DNA of 64,000 bases. Origin: Ichthyophis bannanicus (lineage: Eukaryota; Chordata; Amphibia; Gymnophiona; Ichthyophiidae). Made by a program: the position numbers and the translations under genes. This document shows, piece after piece, positions 32,723-43,869 of the stretch; the first letter of the stretch is position 1, and each line of letters begins with the position of its first letter. The stretch spans positions 519,738,686 to 519,802,685 of the forward strand of contig CM066037.1 of the NCBI GenBank assembly GCA_033557465.1. The letters run 5' to 3'. Under the pieces are notes generated by a model. It saw only the letters and a list, made by a program, of their open reading frames with translations, was not told the origin of the DNA and made no database searches.

Positions 32723-32820
32723 CATATGTGAGGACTGACTTCCTGCTTGGTCCTGGAGAAAGAGTAGTTACTCACCTGTAACAGGTGTTCTCCAGGAGCA
32801 GCAAGAATCAGTCCTCACAA
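32723..32820 (+). repeat. DIRS-5 internal complementary region
   Basis: CATATGTGAGGACTGACTTC ... GTTACTCACCTGTAACAGGT ... CAGTCCTCACAA, reverse complement of left end joined to right end. It predicts a circle junction TAACTACTCTTTCTCCAGG. Confidence 0.88.
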
Positions 32821-32900
32821 CCCTCCCTCCTCCCCTGGGAGTTGCAGTTGTACATAGTTTATTTTTTTTCATTTTTGTGTGCTGTTCTTAGCTATGTCAT

Positions 32901-33085
32901 TTGACTGAGGTAGGATGGCACCTTTAGGCGGGAAGGGAACCGTGCATGCGTGCCTGCATTCCCAAAGGCTTTCATAGAAAGCTGGGGAAATGCTCCGTTG
33001 GGGCTTCATCGGTGCCGATGACACCCATATGTGAGGACTGATTCCTGCTGCTCCTGGAGAACACCTCTTACAGGTGAGTAACTAC
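32901..33085 (+). repeat. DIRS-5 right inverted terminal repeat
   Basis: Reverse complement of 21994-22160. Splice donor CAG|GTGAGT at 33071-33079. The palindrome is imperfect here (CACCTCTTACAGGTG). Confidence 0.85.
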
Positions 33086-34009
33086 TCTTTCTCAGCCCTT
33101 GGGTTTCTATCTCTAGTCCCAGAAGCAAGTGAAAAATGAAAAGTTATACCATAAGTCTTTGCTAAAGCTTTTAGAGAGGAAATAAGCGGTATATAAAACC
33201 TGTTAAATAAAATAAATAAAAATAAAGACCCACAAATATGAGCAGTCTCCTGTAACACCCTTAATTAGCTTGGCTGCAGCTCCTTTTTATTAAGAGAAAA
33301 AATGCTGCATTGTACCATTTCATCTTATCACTGTCATGCTTTTTGCTTTACTTTCTGCTTATATCTCCTGGCAGTCTACTTCTGGTCACACTGCCAAGAA
33401 AACCCAGGAGCTTTATGGTTTGCCAGGAGTCAGTATTGACTCAAAGGCACACATTGCATATCTACATGTTACAGGTCATGCCACTCAAACATATCGCTTA
33501 CGTTTAATCAGGACAAGCTTCCTGCAAACAAAAGCTTCCTGTCTTGCAAGATGTAACCTTGTCTTTCACTTATTCATAAACACCCTCTTGTAATACTGAT
33601 AGTAGATTATTCAGAGCTGTTCTACTATTACTACTACTACTATTTAGCACTTGTAATGCACCATGCACGCAGCACTGCACAGCTAACCTACAAGAGGTGG
33701 CTAAGATACAAGAGACAATCCCTCGCACTCTAAACTTTCCCTGAGACCCCAGCCCCCTTAGTCTTTCTACAGGGACCACCTATGTTTAAATTCTGATAGA
33801 TGTGTGTATACTGCTTTTCTATTTACCAATCCACTTTGAGTATCTGCTACTCGGATGCCTATTTTTCACCTCTTCTGGTGCTATTTTATATAGAAAGTAT
33901 TTTGGTCCCACAGGCTTGTCTTCTCTGCCTGCCTTTACTTTCCAGAATGCATCCCCCTCTCTTTTGGCAGAGGGAAGAGTTCATATTTATATCAAAATGT
34001 TGTTCTGAC
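33086..34009 (+). other. NAP1L1 intron with SINE/LINE tails
   Basis: Host sequence between DIRS-5 and DIRS-6. About 33180-33235 reads AAGCGGTATATAAAACCTGT then repeated AAATAAA, the tail of a LINE or SINE. About 33620-33790 (a TACTAC microsatellite, then GCACTGCACAGCTAACCTAC) resembles a further interspersed repeat. No gene seen. Confidence 0.55.
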
Positions 34010-34200
34010 AGGGGTTATAACCTGCCATTCCAGACCAGTCCAGACAAGTAGGTTGTTCCCCTACCAGCAGATTGGAAAGAAAACCATTGAAAAGCCCATG
34101 TTTCGATAACATCACCCTTGTGGCTCTGTTCACCTCAGGCACCAGAGATTCCCTCACTATTTCTTTGTCTCCAGCAGACGGATGGATTTCCTCCTTTCTC
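34010..34200 (+). repeat. DIRS-6 left inverted terminal repeat
   Basis: Inverted, diverged match to about 40670-40855; TTTCTTTGTCTCCAGCAGAC parallels CTTTGTCTCCACTAATCTGC at the other end. Confidence 0.7.
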
Positions 34201-34279
34201 TAAAGAAAATCTGAGGATTGAGAGGAAAAGATGGATTTAAAGGCTTGTGAACAACCAGCTTGAGGGTAACTCTCTCGCT

Positions 34280-36525
34280 TGAGTGACATGGGAGGCACCA
34301 CCAGACTGCAGTCTCTTCGGTTCAGTTTCACATTCTTAAAACAGTTGAACAGCCAGAAATTGGAAGGATCTGGAAGAGTGCAGCAGCCGCCTTGCATAAC
34401 CTCAGTGCCCCTCCCCCCCTACCTTCTCCCAAAGATTGCAGAAGGCTCTCAGGAATCTGCCTGCCAGTCAGCCATCTTAAACGCAGTGCTGCAAAGGCCA
34501 GTGAAACAGTGTCATGGGGGGAGAGCCGAGTCTGGCATGGATCCTCTGCCTGGGGTTCTCATGGGGCAAGTACTAAGGCTCAACCTCATTGTCCTTGTTG
34601 GGGGCTCCCGATTCAGTCTGTGGGATATAATTCGGGGTAGACTGTTGGTGCATTGTGGGGCTTTCCTACAGTTTTCTGTATTAGTTAATAGCTATTTCTC
34701 CTCTTGTGCGTCTGGCGTCAAACAGTCTATACATGCATTCTGCTCAAGTGGCTCAACATGTGTTCCTGCACTAGTGTTTGTAATGTGCGTTGCGGAGACT
34801 GCACAGTTAATGCACATTTTCGGGTCGTTGCAGCCTTAGCACATGCTATTGTGATACTTTCCTTAACTCTGACTTCCAGGAAATGTTAGACCTGTGGCAA
34901 GCGAGGTATCTCATCTGTGGATTCTGGACTCTACTTTACTTTTCTTGCTTGGCAGTTTGAATTGTCCCTAGAGGGCCTGCTCACCCTCCTTCAGCTGGGG
35001 GATGCAAGTCTGGCCTTGCCTGCTTCAGGGCAGGAGGTGACAGATGGATCTGTGGGTAAGGATATCTGGCCAGAGTATCTAGAGACCATGCTTTGAGCTG
35101 CTCATTGTCCTCTAGGGGGCCTGTGGCAGCTGTGCCCCCTGATGTGGTCATTTCTGAGAAGAGAGCTGCTGATCTCGATTGTCGTCCTGAAATTCTTTAA
35201 GCAGGCCTGGTCCTTCTTGCATGGAAATTCAGACCTCTGCCTGCCCTTGGTGCAGCTTGTACAGGGCAGGTAGAGTGACAGCCCTGTTTGATTTGCTTTC
35301 AACTAAGCATCCCCATTGTGCGGCACCCCCTAGAGATGGGGAACAGCTGGGATCCATCTGAGATTTGACAGACTTGGATTCAAATGGCTCAGTACTGGGT
35401 TTTGATGTGGATGAAGTACTCTTGCCTTCAGAAGATTGAGGAGGTCATTGTGACCACCTGTTACAGAAGGAGGGACTGGAAGCATTGATTGCCAGGATCT
35501 CATCTGCCTTGAGCTTGATGGATCTTTATCTTACAGCACTTGATAGACTGCCCATCGGAAGCCATCTGGGCGGTTTACAGCAATATAAAAATAACGGGCC
35601 GAGGCCAGAAACAGAAAAGAACTACAATTATCAGATAGGAAAGCAAACGGGTACAGTCATACCAGGGCTTAAATTGACGAAGTCTAAATAGAAGAGGAAG
35701 AGATGGAATCAGGGAAGGGTAGGTCGTAAGCTGTGCAGAAAAGATGGGTCTTAAAGAGATGCTTCCAGCATGGAGCAGGAGCTGAAGGTACACCACCTTC
35801 AAGGGGTACAAAACTCCACTGTGATCAAGGATATGATCTGGTTGAAGTGGGACTCTCCCAATTCCCTGCCTAGAGGGTTCAGGGTGTGTAAAAGTCTCTA
35901 GTCTCCTGGAGGAGTGCTTTGAATGGTTTGGCATTCCCACATTGGATGCACAGGTCACAGTAGTTACCAGACAGACTGCTATTCCTGTGGAAGACGTGTC
36001 GGCCTTAAAGGATTTTCTGGACCTACAGTGGATTTGTGGTTGAGAAGCCAGTTTCATCAGGGTGGCAGCCATTTTGCAGCTGATGGTATGTACCAGCTTG
36101 ACATCTTGAGCCCTGCTCCAGTGAATTCAGTCTCATCCACCAGATACTATTCCTCTTGTGGTGTTGTCAGTGGCCTTCTATATCTGATGCCATTTATGAC
36201 CTGTCACATGTGGCGATCACAGATGGTTCCCTAACATCTGTTTCAGTTTTTGATTTGACTCCAGCATTGGGCAGCAATCTTCCAAAGCCTGGCTGGCACA
36301 ACTATTTTTTTAAGGGGAAGGTTATGTTTTGGATTTGATTTTGGAGAAGCTGGTGAAAGACCTGGGTGAGATAATCTACAGCCTTCTAGAAGATGGGTCC
36401 AAGAGGCCTGTGAAGCAGGCTTGCGCCCCTTCTTATCAGCCTCTGCCCATCAGAGGGCACATTGGCTAGGTTCCCTGGGGTCTCAGGACTCTCATTGTTA
36501 TCAACCTGGAAAACCTTCCCCTTAG
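34280..36525 (+). pseudogene. DIRS-6 gag region, degenerate
   Basis: Second-lineage gag identified mainly by the WHNYFFKGKVMFWI-like segment (36295-36340), equivalent to LPYKGKLLFGEAL in DIRS-8, and by an EAGERPG/VKDLG-like continuation near 36345-36370. Earlier parts are not alignable by eye. A minus-oriented LINE tail interrupts it at about 35524-35800. Confidence 0.55.
35524..35800 (-). mobile_element. LINE 3' UTR tail, antisense, inside DIRS-6 gag
   Basis: Minus strand ends GTTATTTTTATATTGCTGTA, AACCGCCCAGATGGCTTCCG and ...TGTAAGATAAAG, the usual LINE 3' terminus (a TTGTAAACCGCCCAGATGGC-like block before a short tandem tail). The inner limit near 35800 is approximate. Confidence 0.65.
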
Positions 36526-36980
36526 GCCTTTAAATACTTAAAGTATTAATGAACAAACAAACCTCTTCCAAAGACGGGGAAGCTGTAAAACTAGAGAGGG
36601 CATTACATGAAGCTGCAAGGGGGTAAACTGAAAGGCAATGTCAGGAAATACTTTTTCACTGAAAGGGTGGTGGATGCTTCGAATGCCCTCCCGATGGAAG
36701 TGGGGGGGTGGCAAATACAATGACAGAATTCAAAATGGCATGGGACAGACAGTGGATCCCTTCACAGCAACAGGATAAAATCAAAATAAACTTAACTATC
36801 TAATTTCTCAACAAACAGGGATGTCCTACACGGAGCGGTGGGTTCTCCCCTAAACAAAGACATGGGGGGAGGGGTGGCGTGCATGGAGCGGCAGGTGCAT
36901 CTACTCTTGCCATCTTACTGGGCAGACTAGATGGACCATACTGGTCTTTATCTGCCGTCATTTACTATGTTACTATGCTT
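36525..36980 (+). mobile_element. LINE-derived 3' fragment inside DIRS-6
   Basis: Contains AAATACTTTTTCACTGAAAG, GGTGGTGGATGCTTCGAATG (K-Y-F-x-T-E-R-V-V-D-A-x-N-x-L-P) and ends GGCAGACTAGATGGACCATA with TTTACTATGTTACTATG. Same family as 21285-21535 and about 56500-56800. Confidence 0.65.
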
Positions 36981-37261
36981 CTGGGCTTTGAGCTTGTTCT
37001 CGGTCCTTTTGTGGAGTGTGAGGGCCCAGGGACTATCTTCCAAAAGAACATCCTCCTGGATTGCACAACGAAGCTTTTTGGGGGCCCATTCCCTGGTTCT
37101 GGTTAGAGACAGGTTTTTACCTTTTCTTTTAGGAATGGGCCCAGATTACCAAGGATTGCTGGGTGCTAGACACTGTTCAGTTAGTCTGTCCTGGAATGCA
37201 AAGAGCTGATTTTTGGATGTCTGTCATCTCTGCTTGTTGGTCTACAATCAAGTGTCGCTGT

Positions 37262-37507
37262 GCAGATATTTTTTTTTTTAATTAAACAGTTTTTTTTATA
37301 CTGCTTTATCATTTCAGTCAAAGCAGTTTACAGTGTAACTTAAACTTGGTATTGTACATTAAATAGGGACATTAATAATTTGGATTCTTCTGAGGTAATG
37401 GAGGGTTAAGTGAGTTGGCCAAGACCACAAGGAGTATTAGTGGGACTTGAACCCTGGTCTCTTGGTTCCCAAGCCAGTGCTCTAACAATTAGGCGGCTAC
37501 TCCACTC
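37262..37507 (-). mobile_element. tRNA-derived SINE, antisense, inside DIRS-6
   Basis: On the minus strand: GGAGTGGAGTAGCCGCCTAA, TTGTTAGAGCACTGGCTTGG (A-box TAGCCGCCTAATTGTTAGAG) and a B-box in CCAGGGTTCAAGTCCCACTA, followed by the CTTGGCCAACTCACTTAACC body and an AT-rich tail ending in TTTAATTAAAAAAAAAA. Best preserved of the four SINE pieces in the window. Confidence 0.8.
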
Positions 37508-37539
37508 CTCCAAGATCACCTTGGTCATCTAAAGGCAGT

Positions 37540-38600
37540 GATGCTCTTCCTGCTGGACAAGTGGGGCTAGGACAGCTACTCCATCTATTTTATAGTGCCC
37601 AAAAGGATAATTCCTTCCAGCCCATTCTGGATCTCAAGAGGGTCAACAAGCACTTGCATGTCCTGCACTTCTAAAAGGAAACATTATGCTCTGTGATTAA
37701 AGCAGTGTGCAGAGGGGTATTAACTTCCATGGATCTGGCCAAGGCATATTTTCATATACTGATCCGGGTGAATCGGCAAACGTATCTGCATGTTGCCAGG
37801 CTTGGCTCACGGTTTGCCACCTCCCTTTCAGGCTTTCCACTACCCTAAAGATGTTCTCCCAAGTCATGGTGGTGGTGGTGGCTGCAGTGCAAAGGAATCT
37901 GTCTCCTTAGCTTTGGCTGGGTGATCAATCAGGGAAGAGCCAGCTGTGGCCTGCCTTGTCCCTGGAGTTTCTGGAAGCATGTTTCAACTCAAGTGGGCAA
38001 TTTTTTTCCTGCCAGAGGAGTCTGTTGGATTGCCTGACATTCTGTATGCAGCAGGATCCCAGAGTCTGAGATTCTCTTCAGCTCCAATGATTGATGGTGG
38101 CAACCACAGAGATGGTGCTGTGGGCATGTGCTCACATGCATCTGCTCTGGTGGTCCTTGTTGACTGGGTCCCTGCATTCTCGGGAGTTTGAGCACAGGCT
38201 CCTATTGAAGTACAGCCTGAGGTGGTGGCAGCAGCCCTGTCTTCTGAGGAAGGGTGTGCCACAGCATGATGTCTCCTGGATCCTCCTGACAGATGCCAGT
38301 CTCTCAAGCTGGGGAGCTTGTTGCCAAGACTGTATATGGCCTAGGGTTGTTGGAGCCACAGGGAAGTGGTGTGGTCCAACTTCCTCAAGGCAAGGGCCAT
38401 CAGGTTGGCTCTTCTGCATGTCTGGCCTCTGAGGGCTGGGCAGTTAGTGTTTTCAAACAGTGTTACAGTGGAGGCTTATGTCAATCGGCAAGGAGACACG
38501 AAGCATGCCAGGGTGGCTCTTGAGGAGATTCTCCTGTTTGCCTTGGTGGTGTGAACATCCTAGCCTTGTCAGCTCAGCACATTGCTCAGCAGGAACTCTG
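37540..38600 (+). pseudogene. DIRS-6 RT-RNase H, degenerate
   Basis: RT start YSIYFIVPKRI (about 37580-37612) then a frame change through PILDLKRVNKHLHV-like sequence (37620-37660), SVIKAVCRGVLTSMDLAKAY (about 37690-37750) at motif A, and MVVVVAAVQRNLSP (about 37868-37910). The catalytic YLDD region was lost in a short deletion after 37910. RNase H begins at ILLTDASLSSWGACCQD (about 38280-38330), followed by the N-R-Q-G-D-T segment (about 38480). Numerous stops. Confidence 0.7.
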
Positions 38601-38989
38601 GATCCTGGAGAGTGGGAGTTGAGTCAAAAGGCCTTTCAGTTGTTTCTGTGCCACTGGAGTAGCCCCAAATGATCTGGCAACCCGCTCCAATGCTGACGTT
38701 TGTTGCTTCAGTCGCCACACAGATGGGGTTAGAGTGCATTGTTGCCCTGACTGTCTTGGCCAGGTCAGCACCAACTGTACACATTTCCTCTGGTCCCTGG
38801 TGGGGCAATTTGGTGTATAGAATGCCACCAAGGCAGGATTGTTCTGGTGGTACTGGATTGGCTGAGGAGACCATGGTTTGGAGACTTGATACAGCTCCTC
38901 CAGTTGCCTCCTCTTCAGATGCCTGTCTCAGGGCTGTTGCAACAGGGACTCATCCTGGAGGACCTGGTTCCCTTCTCACTTAAGGCTTG

Positions 38990-40390
38990 GCTCTTGAAAG
39001 GAAACAGCTAGCACATAAGGGTTACTCTAGCAGTGGTCTACACTTTGCTCAGAGCCTGGAGGTGGGTCTACCAAGCTAGCATGCATGTGGATGCGGTGCT
39101 TGGCATTTGGCTTCTGAGGCAGCCAAGCTGCTATCTGTTGACCTTTGTGCATAGAGAGGTCTTTCCATTAGCTCCCTGAAAGTTCAGGTAGAAGCTTTGG
39201 CCTGTTGCTGAAGTCTGGTAAGTCTCTAGCCATGCACCCAGACGTCTTGTGCTTTCTCCAGGTGTTTGGCATCTGCATCCTCCTCTCCGCTCTGATCCTT
39301 TCCTGGTATATTTCTGGTGCTCCGAGGCCCTGATGGTGGTGCTTTTTGAAATAGTGTGCTTCAGTAGTTCAAAGGATTTGATGCTCAAGATTGTCTTGGC
39401 TGTGATTTGTTTCACAAGGTGGATTTCAGAGCTGCAGGCTCCTGCCAAGATCCTGTCATTTTTTTTTCCTCTCTAAGGAAGAGGTTGCCATTTGGCCTGT
39501 GCCTGCCTTGCCTAAGCTGCTTTCTCCCTTTCACATGAACCAGGTGGTATGCCTGCCCTCCATATCTGAGTAGTGTCAGGAGTAGGATAAGGATCTTCAC
39601 CTTGTGGTGGTTCAGAGGTTGCTGCTTTGGTACTTCTCAATTCAAAACACTGCTCAAAACCCATCTGTTTCAGCAAGCCTTTCACCTCTCTCCCGATGAT
39701 CCTCCCTGATGTTTTCAGTTGACTTGTTCCTGTTTGTTCGTATATTTGTCTTGTCGTGCATTTTGTCTACCCATAGTTTGTTTTTTGTCTTCCCCTCTAC
39801 GGGCCTTTTATCTTGTTTGTACTCTTATATTTTAGTAACCTTATGTTTTAAAATATTGGCCCTTTTGTTTTGGTTTTGTCTATTGTATTTGTCTATGCTT
39901 TTATGCCTTACTTTTCTATTTTATTTTGGCGTTCCTTTTCCTTGCCTTTGCATTGCCAACCTTTTATTGTACACCGCTTTATGTTTTTGACGAAAAGCGG
40001 TTTATCAAATTTTAAATAAAGATAAAGAATAAAGATACTTGGAAGTTAAGAATTCATTCTGTAAGTTTCACCATCTTTTATACTGTTTGCTGGCCCACAT
40101 AAGGGTGACATGGCAGCTAAGTCGACTTTGGGGTGCTGGATTAAGGAGACCTTTGCAGGAGCTACTGAGCTCAGCTCCATCCAAGAGGATGCCTGTGCTT
40201 AACAGATACACTGAGGCAGACGTTTGTCAGGCAACAGCATGGTCATCACGTTCCACTTTTGTCAAGCATTACTGCTTGGATGCCCACATGAGGTTGGACA
40301 TGGCCTTGGCTCAAGGGTTTTGTGAGCTGCTGTCTTCTGCCCAGTGGAATTGTAGCTTTGGTACATCACACTTGTCTGAAGTGGTCTAGT
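38990..40390 (+). pseudogene. DIRS-6 tyrosine recombinase, split by an L2 tail
   Basis: Remnants of YR: an ISELQAPAKIL segment (about 39424-39455) around the first catalytic position, LSPFHMNQVVCLPSISE-like sequence (39525-39570), interruption by the L2 tail at 39636-40035, then YTEADVCQATAWSSRSTFVK and HYCLDAHMRLDMALAQ (40205-40320) with the nucleophile Tyr preserved. Ends at TAG 40387-40389. Frame changes and the insertion make it non-functional. Confidence 0.7.
39636..40035 (+). mobile_element. L2-type LINE 3' tail, 400 bp, with TSD
   Basis: Begins within the last codons of ORF2 (FKTLLKTHLFQQAF-like, read as TQNPSVSASLSPLSR in one frame), and ends CACCGCTTTATGTTTTTGAC then AAGCGGTTTATCAAATTTTA and AATAAAGATAAAGAATAAAGA. 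Flanked by TACTT at 39631-39635 and 40036-40040, a probable short target duplication. 5'-truncated, as usual for LINEs. Confidence 0.75.
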
Positions 40391-40475
40391 AGGACGATAT
40401 GAAAGGTGACATTTTACCTAAAAATGTCCTTTCCTTGAGTTCTGCTAGACCCTCATATCCGCCCCTGGAACTGTA
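40383..40475 (+). repeat. DIRS-6 internal complementary region
   Basis: TCTAGTAGGACGATATGAAA, GGTGACATTTTACC, AATGTCCTTTCCTTGAGTTC and TGCTAGACC are the reverse complement of the joined ends; AAAGTGTCACCTTTATAT at the right end (about 40829-40846) matches its middle. Confidence 0.75.
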
Positions 40476-40855
40476 TTGCTCTGTTCTGCTGTAGTACCCT
40501 TTGGTCCGCTCTGATTTTTATACTTGACTCTGCAGGCTCATTGTTTGACAGCCTTGTTTGCTTTCCTGAACACAATTCTTTACTTTTGATCACTCATTTG
40601 TTGCCAACAGTTGAGGTTGTGTGAGGCTTGCCATGTTTCTCCCATATGCTTTGGGATGAATACTGAGGGAACCTCTAGTGACTGAGATGAATAGAGGCAT
40701 GGGAGTGATCCATTGAAACCCGAGCTTTTCATTGGTTCTTTGTCTCCACTAATCTGCTGGTAGGGGAACACAACCTACTCATCTGGATTGGTCTATCAGG
40801 ACTCAAGGAAAGGACATTAACTGATAAGTAAAGTGTCACCTTTATATGTTTGCTT

Positions 40856-41514
40856 GAAATCTAGATATGCTTCAGTTGACACACATTGGGGGGGGGGGTG
40901 CAGGGAGAGGACAGACTTTAAGGGCAAGACCTTGAGAACCTCAGATTCTATGTTCATGCACTAATTAGGGTTGCATCTAAGAAAAGCTGTAGGATCTTAG
41001 GTGAATATATAGTAATATACAAGTGGGGCTCTAGATCTTGTAGCACAAAGCCCATTATTGAATTACTAATGTGGGCTTTCATGATTGGCTTGGTACTATA
41101 CCGAAGGGCATTATACTCGTCAAAAGCCCTATCAGAACTAGGTGCAAGATAGGTGGGAGACACCTTGGCTGAGCGGTATGCTTTTATACTTAAACTGAGC
41201 TGCTTTAGAAGCATTTGCAAATACAATTATGGTAACTTGATAATGGGGGGAGGGGAGACTCGTTTTCCATCAGAAATATAGAGCTCCAAATAAGTAATAG
41301 ATAACATGCATCTGTGGAAAAGGGGGTAATTAGACAGTGTTCCTGGGCATACGATTGGAATATTTAAATACATGACTAAATGCCTTTAACAACGATTCTG
41401 ATAGCTGCATGTTCCCACTTGTACTCGATTTTGAGGTGTTCACTGGATGTGGTCACTACAGGGAATTATTTAAAATCCTCAAGTTAAAATTTTTACTTTT
41501 TTTTTTCTTTACAG
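40856..41514 (+). other. NAP1L1 last intron, 3' part
   Basis: AT-rich sequence between DIRS-6 and the last coding exon, with a G run at 40889-40898. Ends in a pyrimidine tract TTTTTACTTTTTTTTTTCTT and ACAG. Confidence 0.5.
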
Positions 41515-41550
41515 AAGGATCAAAACCCAGCTGAGTGCAAGCAGCAGTGA
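41515..41550 (+). CDS. NAP1L1: NAP1L1 last coding exon
   Basis: Encodes KDQNPAECKQQ and TGA (41548-41550), the characteristic C terminus of NAP1L1 that ends in a CaaX-like C-K-Q-Q, the prenylation signal known for this protein. The acceptor ACAG ends at 41514 after a long T-rich tract. It joins in phase 0 to the exon ending at 16365. The 25-kb intron before it is filled by DIRS-4, DIRS-5 with its LINE, and DIRS-6. Confidence 0.95.
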   Translation, partial: KDQNPAECKQQ

Positions 41551-42230
41551 GCAGTGTATATGTGGCCTTGAAGATTACCTGCACTGTAATAGCCTAAATA
41601 CAACTATTAGTTACAGCCTTATGTTTTGTAATTCTTGGTAGAATAAAGTAAACAAATTTTTTGTTAAAGAAAATATAAATAAAATCAAGCATTGATGGAA
41701 CATTTCAAAAATAGGCTCATTTTACCTAGCATTTGTATAGTCAAGATTCTCTGCCAGATATAAGTGCAGAAAACCTTGTTCTCCCCACTCAAAAAAAAAG
41801 CATGACTTAAATCACTGCTACATAGTTTGGTTCTTGTGAAGTCTCTTGTCATGTAGCTATTAGACTGCAGCTGTGAAGATGAAAACGACCAGTGTTTAGA
41901 GATTCGCCTCCTGAAGAACCAACCAAAGTATTTCAGCCCAGTAGACCAGGTTTGTCTGCTTGCACTAGCTGTGCCTTCATTACTTTGTTCTGGAAATGCA
42001 GTGAATTGTAATTAACTAGAAGACAAATTTTGAATTTGATTACTTCTGAGAGATGAGTAAACTTGGTTAGGAACCTCCAACAAGACCATGTGTAATATTC
42101 ATAGCTGTTTGCTTGTTAATGCTATGGGTTTTTGTATTTTACGTGACAGTGATCTACAAAGGAAAACCTAGTCACCATATTAAGGTTGTTTACCACTGGG
42201 GTGTGAATAAAACCTAGTATTTTCAGAAGT
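41551..42230 (+). other. NAP1L1: NAP1L1 3' UTR (probable)
   Basis: Follows the stop codon. AATAAA signals occur at 41642-41647, 41678-41683 and 42206-42211; the last is followed within 30 bp by a T-rich GTCTTGTTTTTATTCAGG. The first two would give a short 3' UTR of about 150 nt and the third one of about 680 nt. Which is used cannot be told from the sequence. Confidence 0.65.
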
Positions 42231-43199
42231 TAAGTCTTGTTTTTATTCAGGTTTTATAGTCAACATTTTAAATGTTTGATCAAAATGTATTCATGTTCAT
42301 AATGTCACATGATTTTTCATTTTGCCACTTGGGTAGTGGTATGTTAACAGGATTATACCATATGTTTGAAATACCTCAGTCATATGCTGTATCTGAAATA
42401 AGTGAACTGTATGGATGCTTGTGTATAAGGAAAGTTTTCCAAAAAGAATAGAGAATACAGAGAAGACATCAATAGCACACTGGAGAAGGGTTTGGTGCCT
42501 ATTCAAATACATTAAGTGCAGATCTACAAAGGGGGGGGGGGGTAGGGGTGTCATTGAAGTGTTAGGAGGGATCACAGTATGAGACTGATAAGGGGGAAAT
42601 TTGGAATAACACAAGCAAATGTGTTCATGAGGTGGATGTAGGGAATGGTCTCCTACTACTGATGAAAATGTAACGTTGGTGCACTGAGAGCAAACAGAGT
42701 ATGTAAGTAATGGAGCATATCTTTGCTGGAAAATTCAGTGACCTAAGGCTCAGGATAGTGTGGCTTTATTGTATCAAAAACAAATCTAGGTTAAGGTATC
42801 TGAAGGCAATTTGCTCCGTTGAGTCTTTCTCCATCCAGCTCAGGCACATCCCTTAATTTATAATAAAACCTGTTCTCTCTTGTTCTTTAATTGGAATTTT
42901 CACCAGCAAGTGACTAACTCACTAAGCAACAGACTAGTTGTCTTTTATGCTCTTGTTTACTTGAATTGCATCTTAACCTTTTTGTATTAGTTGAGGTATC
43001 CCCACTCCTGTAGCAGTGGTGACTTGTTTTATGTTGCTAAAATGGGGGCTGTCAGTCTTTTGTGTTAAGTTTTGCATGTATGACAAAAATTGAAGTAGCC
43101 TAGGAATATTTTACATGAAGTTGGTTAAATAATCTCAAATTGCCCCATTAGCTACCCTACAGGTTGTAAATACAAATTTTAAATTCTGTATTCAAATGC
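42231..43199. other. Downstream intergenic sequence, no feature recognised
   Basis: AT-rich, without recognisable coding sequence or repeat. A run of 12 G begins at 42531. Confidence 0.5.
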
Positions 43200-43800
43200 C
43201 AGAAATCTGACATGGGAGAGTTATTGTATGACAGTAAAGGAAGACATAATCAACATATTGGACCTGGTGGAAGGAAAGCGATCAGGCCATGATGGTGTAC
43301 AGATCAGGACAAGGTTGTGCCATATGTTAATTTGATCTATCCTTTTCATTTTGATATAAAGATGGCAGAGTCCAAATAAGCTAAAGGTTCTGCAGGAAAC
43401 AATGTAATATGGAATCTAAAGGAATAGACATCCATGTGTGATTGTGGAGAGCATGTGTGGTATACTACAATTCACCTGGACAGGATGAAGACATGTTAAC
43501 AATTTGTAAGCCTTTTGAATTTAACAGGGTGGAAGATTTCAGTTGACCATTATTGATTAGGTAAATGTTTCAAGGCATGCCAGGAAACAGTTTTTTCTAG
43601 ATGCTATAAATAACTCACATGGAGCAGTTGGTCCAAGAACAGGCCATAGGGGAAAGGACATTAGATTGCATTCTTACCACTATAAAGATCTAGCATAAGA
43701 GGTTATGGTGTTGCTGTTGGCCATTAGTGATGACAGTGCAGTCAGATCAGCCATCACTGGAAAGTTAAAACCACTGCCATAGTACTCAAAAGGAAAACTG
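43200..43800 (+). mobile_element. Degenerate LINE endonuclease-region fragment
   Basis: Frames are broken, but GATGCTATAAATAACTCACA, GGAGCAGTTGGTCCAAGAAC, GGAAAGGACATTAGATTGCA and TTCTTACCACTATAAAGATC follow the order of the CR1-type ORF2 region between the D-x-L-T-x-x-x-x-D-L and S-D-H motifs. Followed by a pure run of 18 G (43813-43830) just before DIRS-7. The class is tentative. Confidence 0.45.
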
Positions 43801-43869
43801 ATTAAGAATCGCGGGGGGGGGGGGGGGGGGTGAGCTAAGGAACAATAGGGTCAATTTTAAGCATGGGCA

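Larger units (their letters stand above)
21994..33085 (+). mobile_element. DIRS-5: young DIRS element split by a full-length LINE
   Basis: Same family as DIRS-9 (about 5.7 kb without insertions). Left terminal repeat at 21994-22160, gag from 22417, RT-RNase H from about 24640, LINE insertion at about 26020-31050, remainder of RNase H and MT from 31058, YR to 32594, ICR at 32723-32820 and right terminal repeat at about 32901-33085. Aligned to DIRS-9, the reading goes from the RNase H segment MFYVNK (25946-25963) to LLKAVYLPGQDNYLADRLSR (31061-31120) across the LINE, proving the insertion. The gag carries a 22-bp minisatellite expansion. Confidence 0.92.
34010..40855 (+). mobile_element. DIRS-6: old DIRS element of the second lineage with four insertions
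   Basis: About 6.8 kb including inserted repeats. The left end (CCAGACCAGTCCAGACAAGT, TTGTTCCCCTACCAGCAGAT, AACCATTGAAAAGCCCATG) is mirrored near 40690-40855 (CATTGAAACCCGAGCTTTTC, ATCTGCTGGTAGGGGAACAC). The ICR is at about 40383-40475. Gag, RT, RNase H and YR remnants are all broken. Insertions are a LINE tail at about 35524-35800, a LINE fragment at about 36525-36980, a SINE at about 37262-37507 and an L2 tail at 39636-40035. It is the most damaged copy in the window. Confidence 0.85.

Noticed and set aside
21994..33085. Interpretation of the RT/RNase H genes as endogenous retrovirus or LTR element
   Set aside because: There is no protease, DDE integrase, envelope or direct LTR; inverted ends, ICR and a tyrosine recombinase identify DIRS.
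33304..34060. Several short ORFs between DIRS-5 and DIRS-6 as candidate host exons
   Set aside because: No conserved protein sequence or paired splice sites in frame with NAP1L1; likely chance ORFs in intron.
37395..37507. Possible tRNA gene on the minus strand (A-box and B-box motifs)
   Set aside because: No full cloverleaf, and a SINE body and AT-rich tail follow; repeated copies nearby show it is a tRNA-derived SINE.
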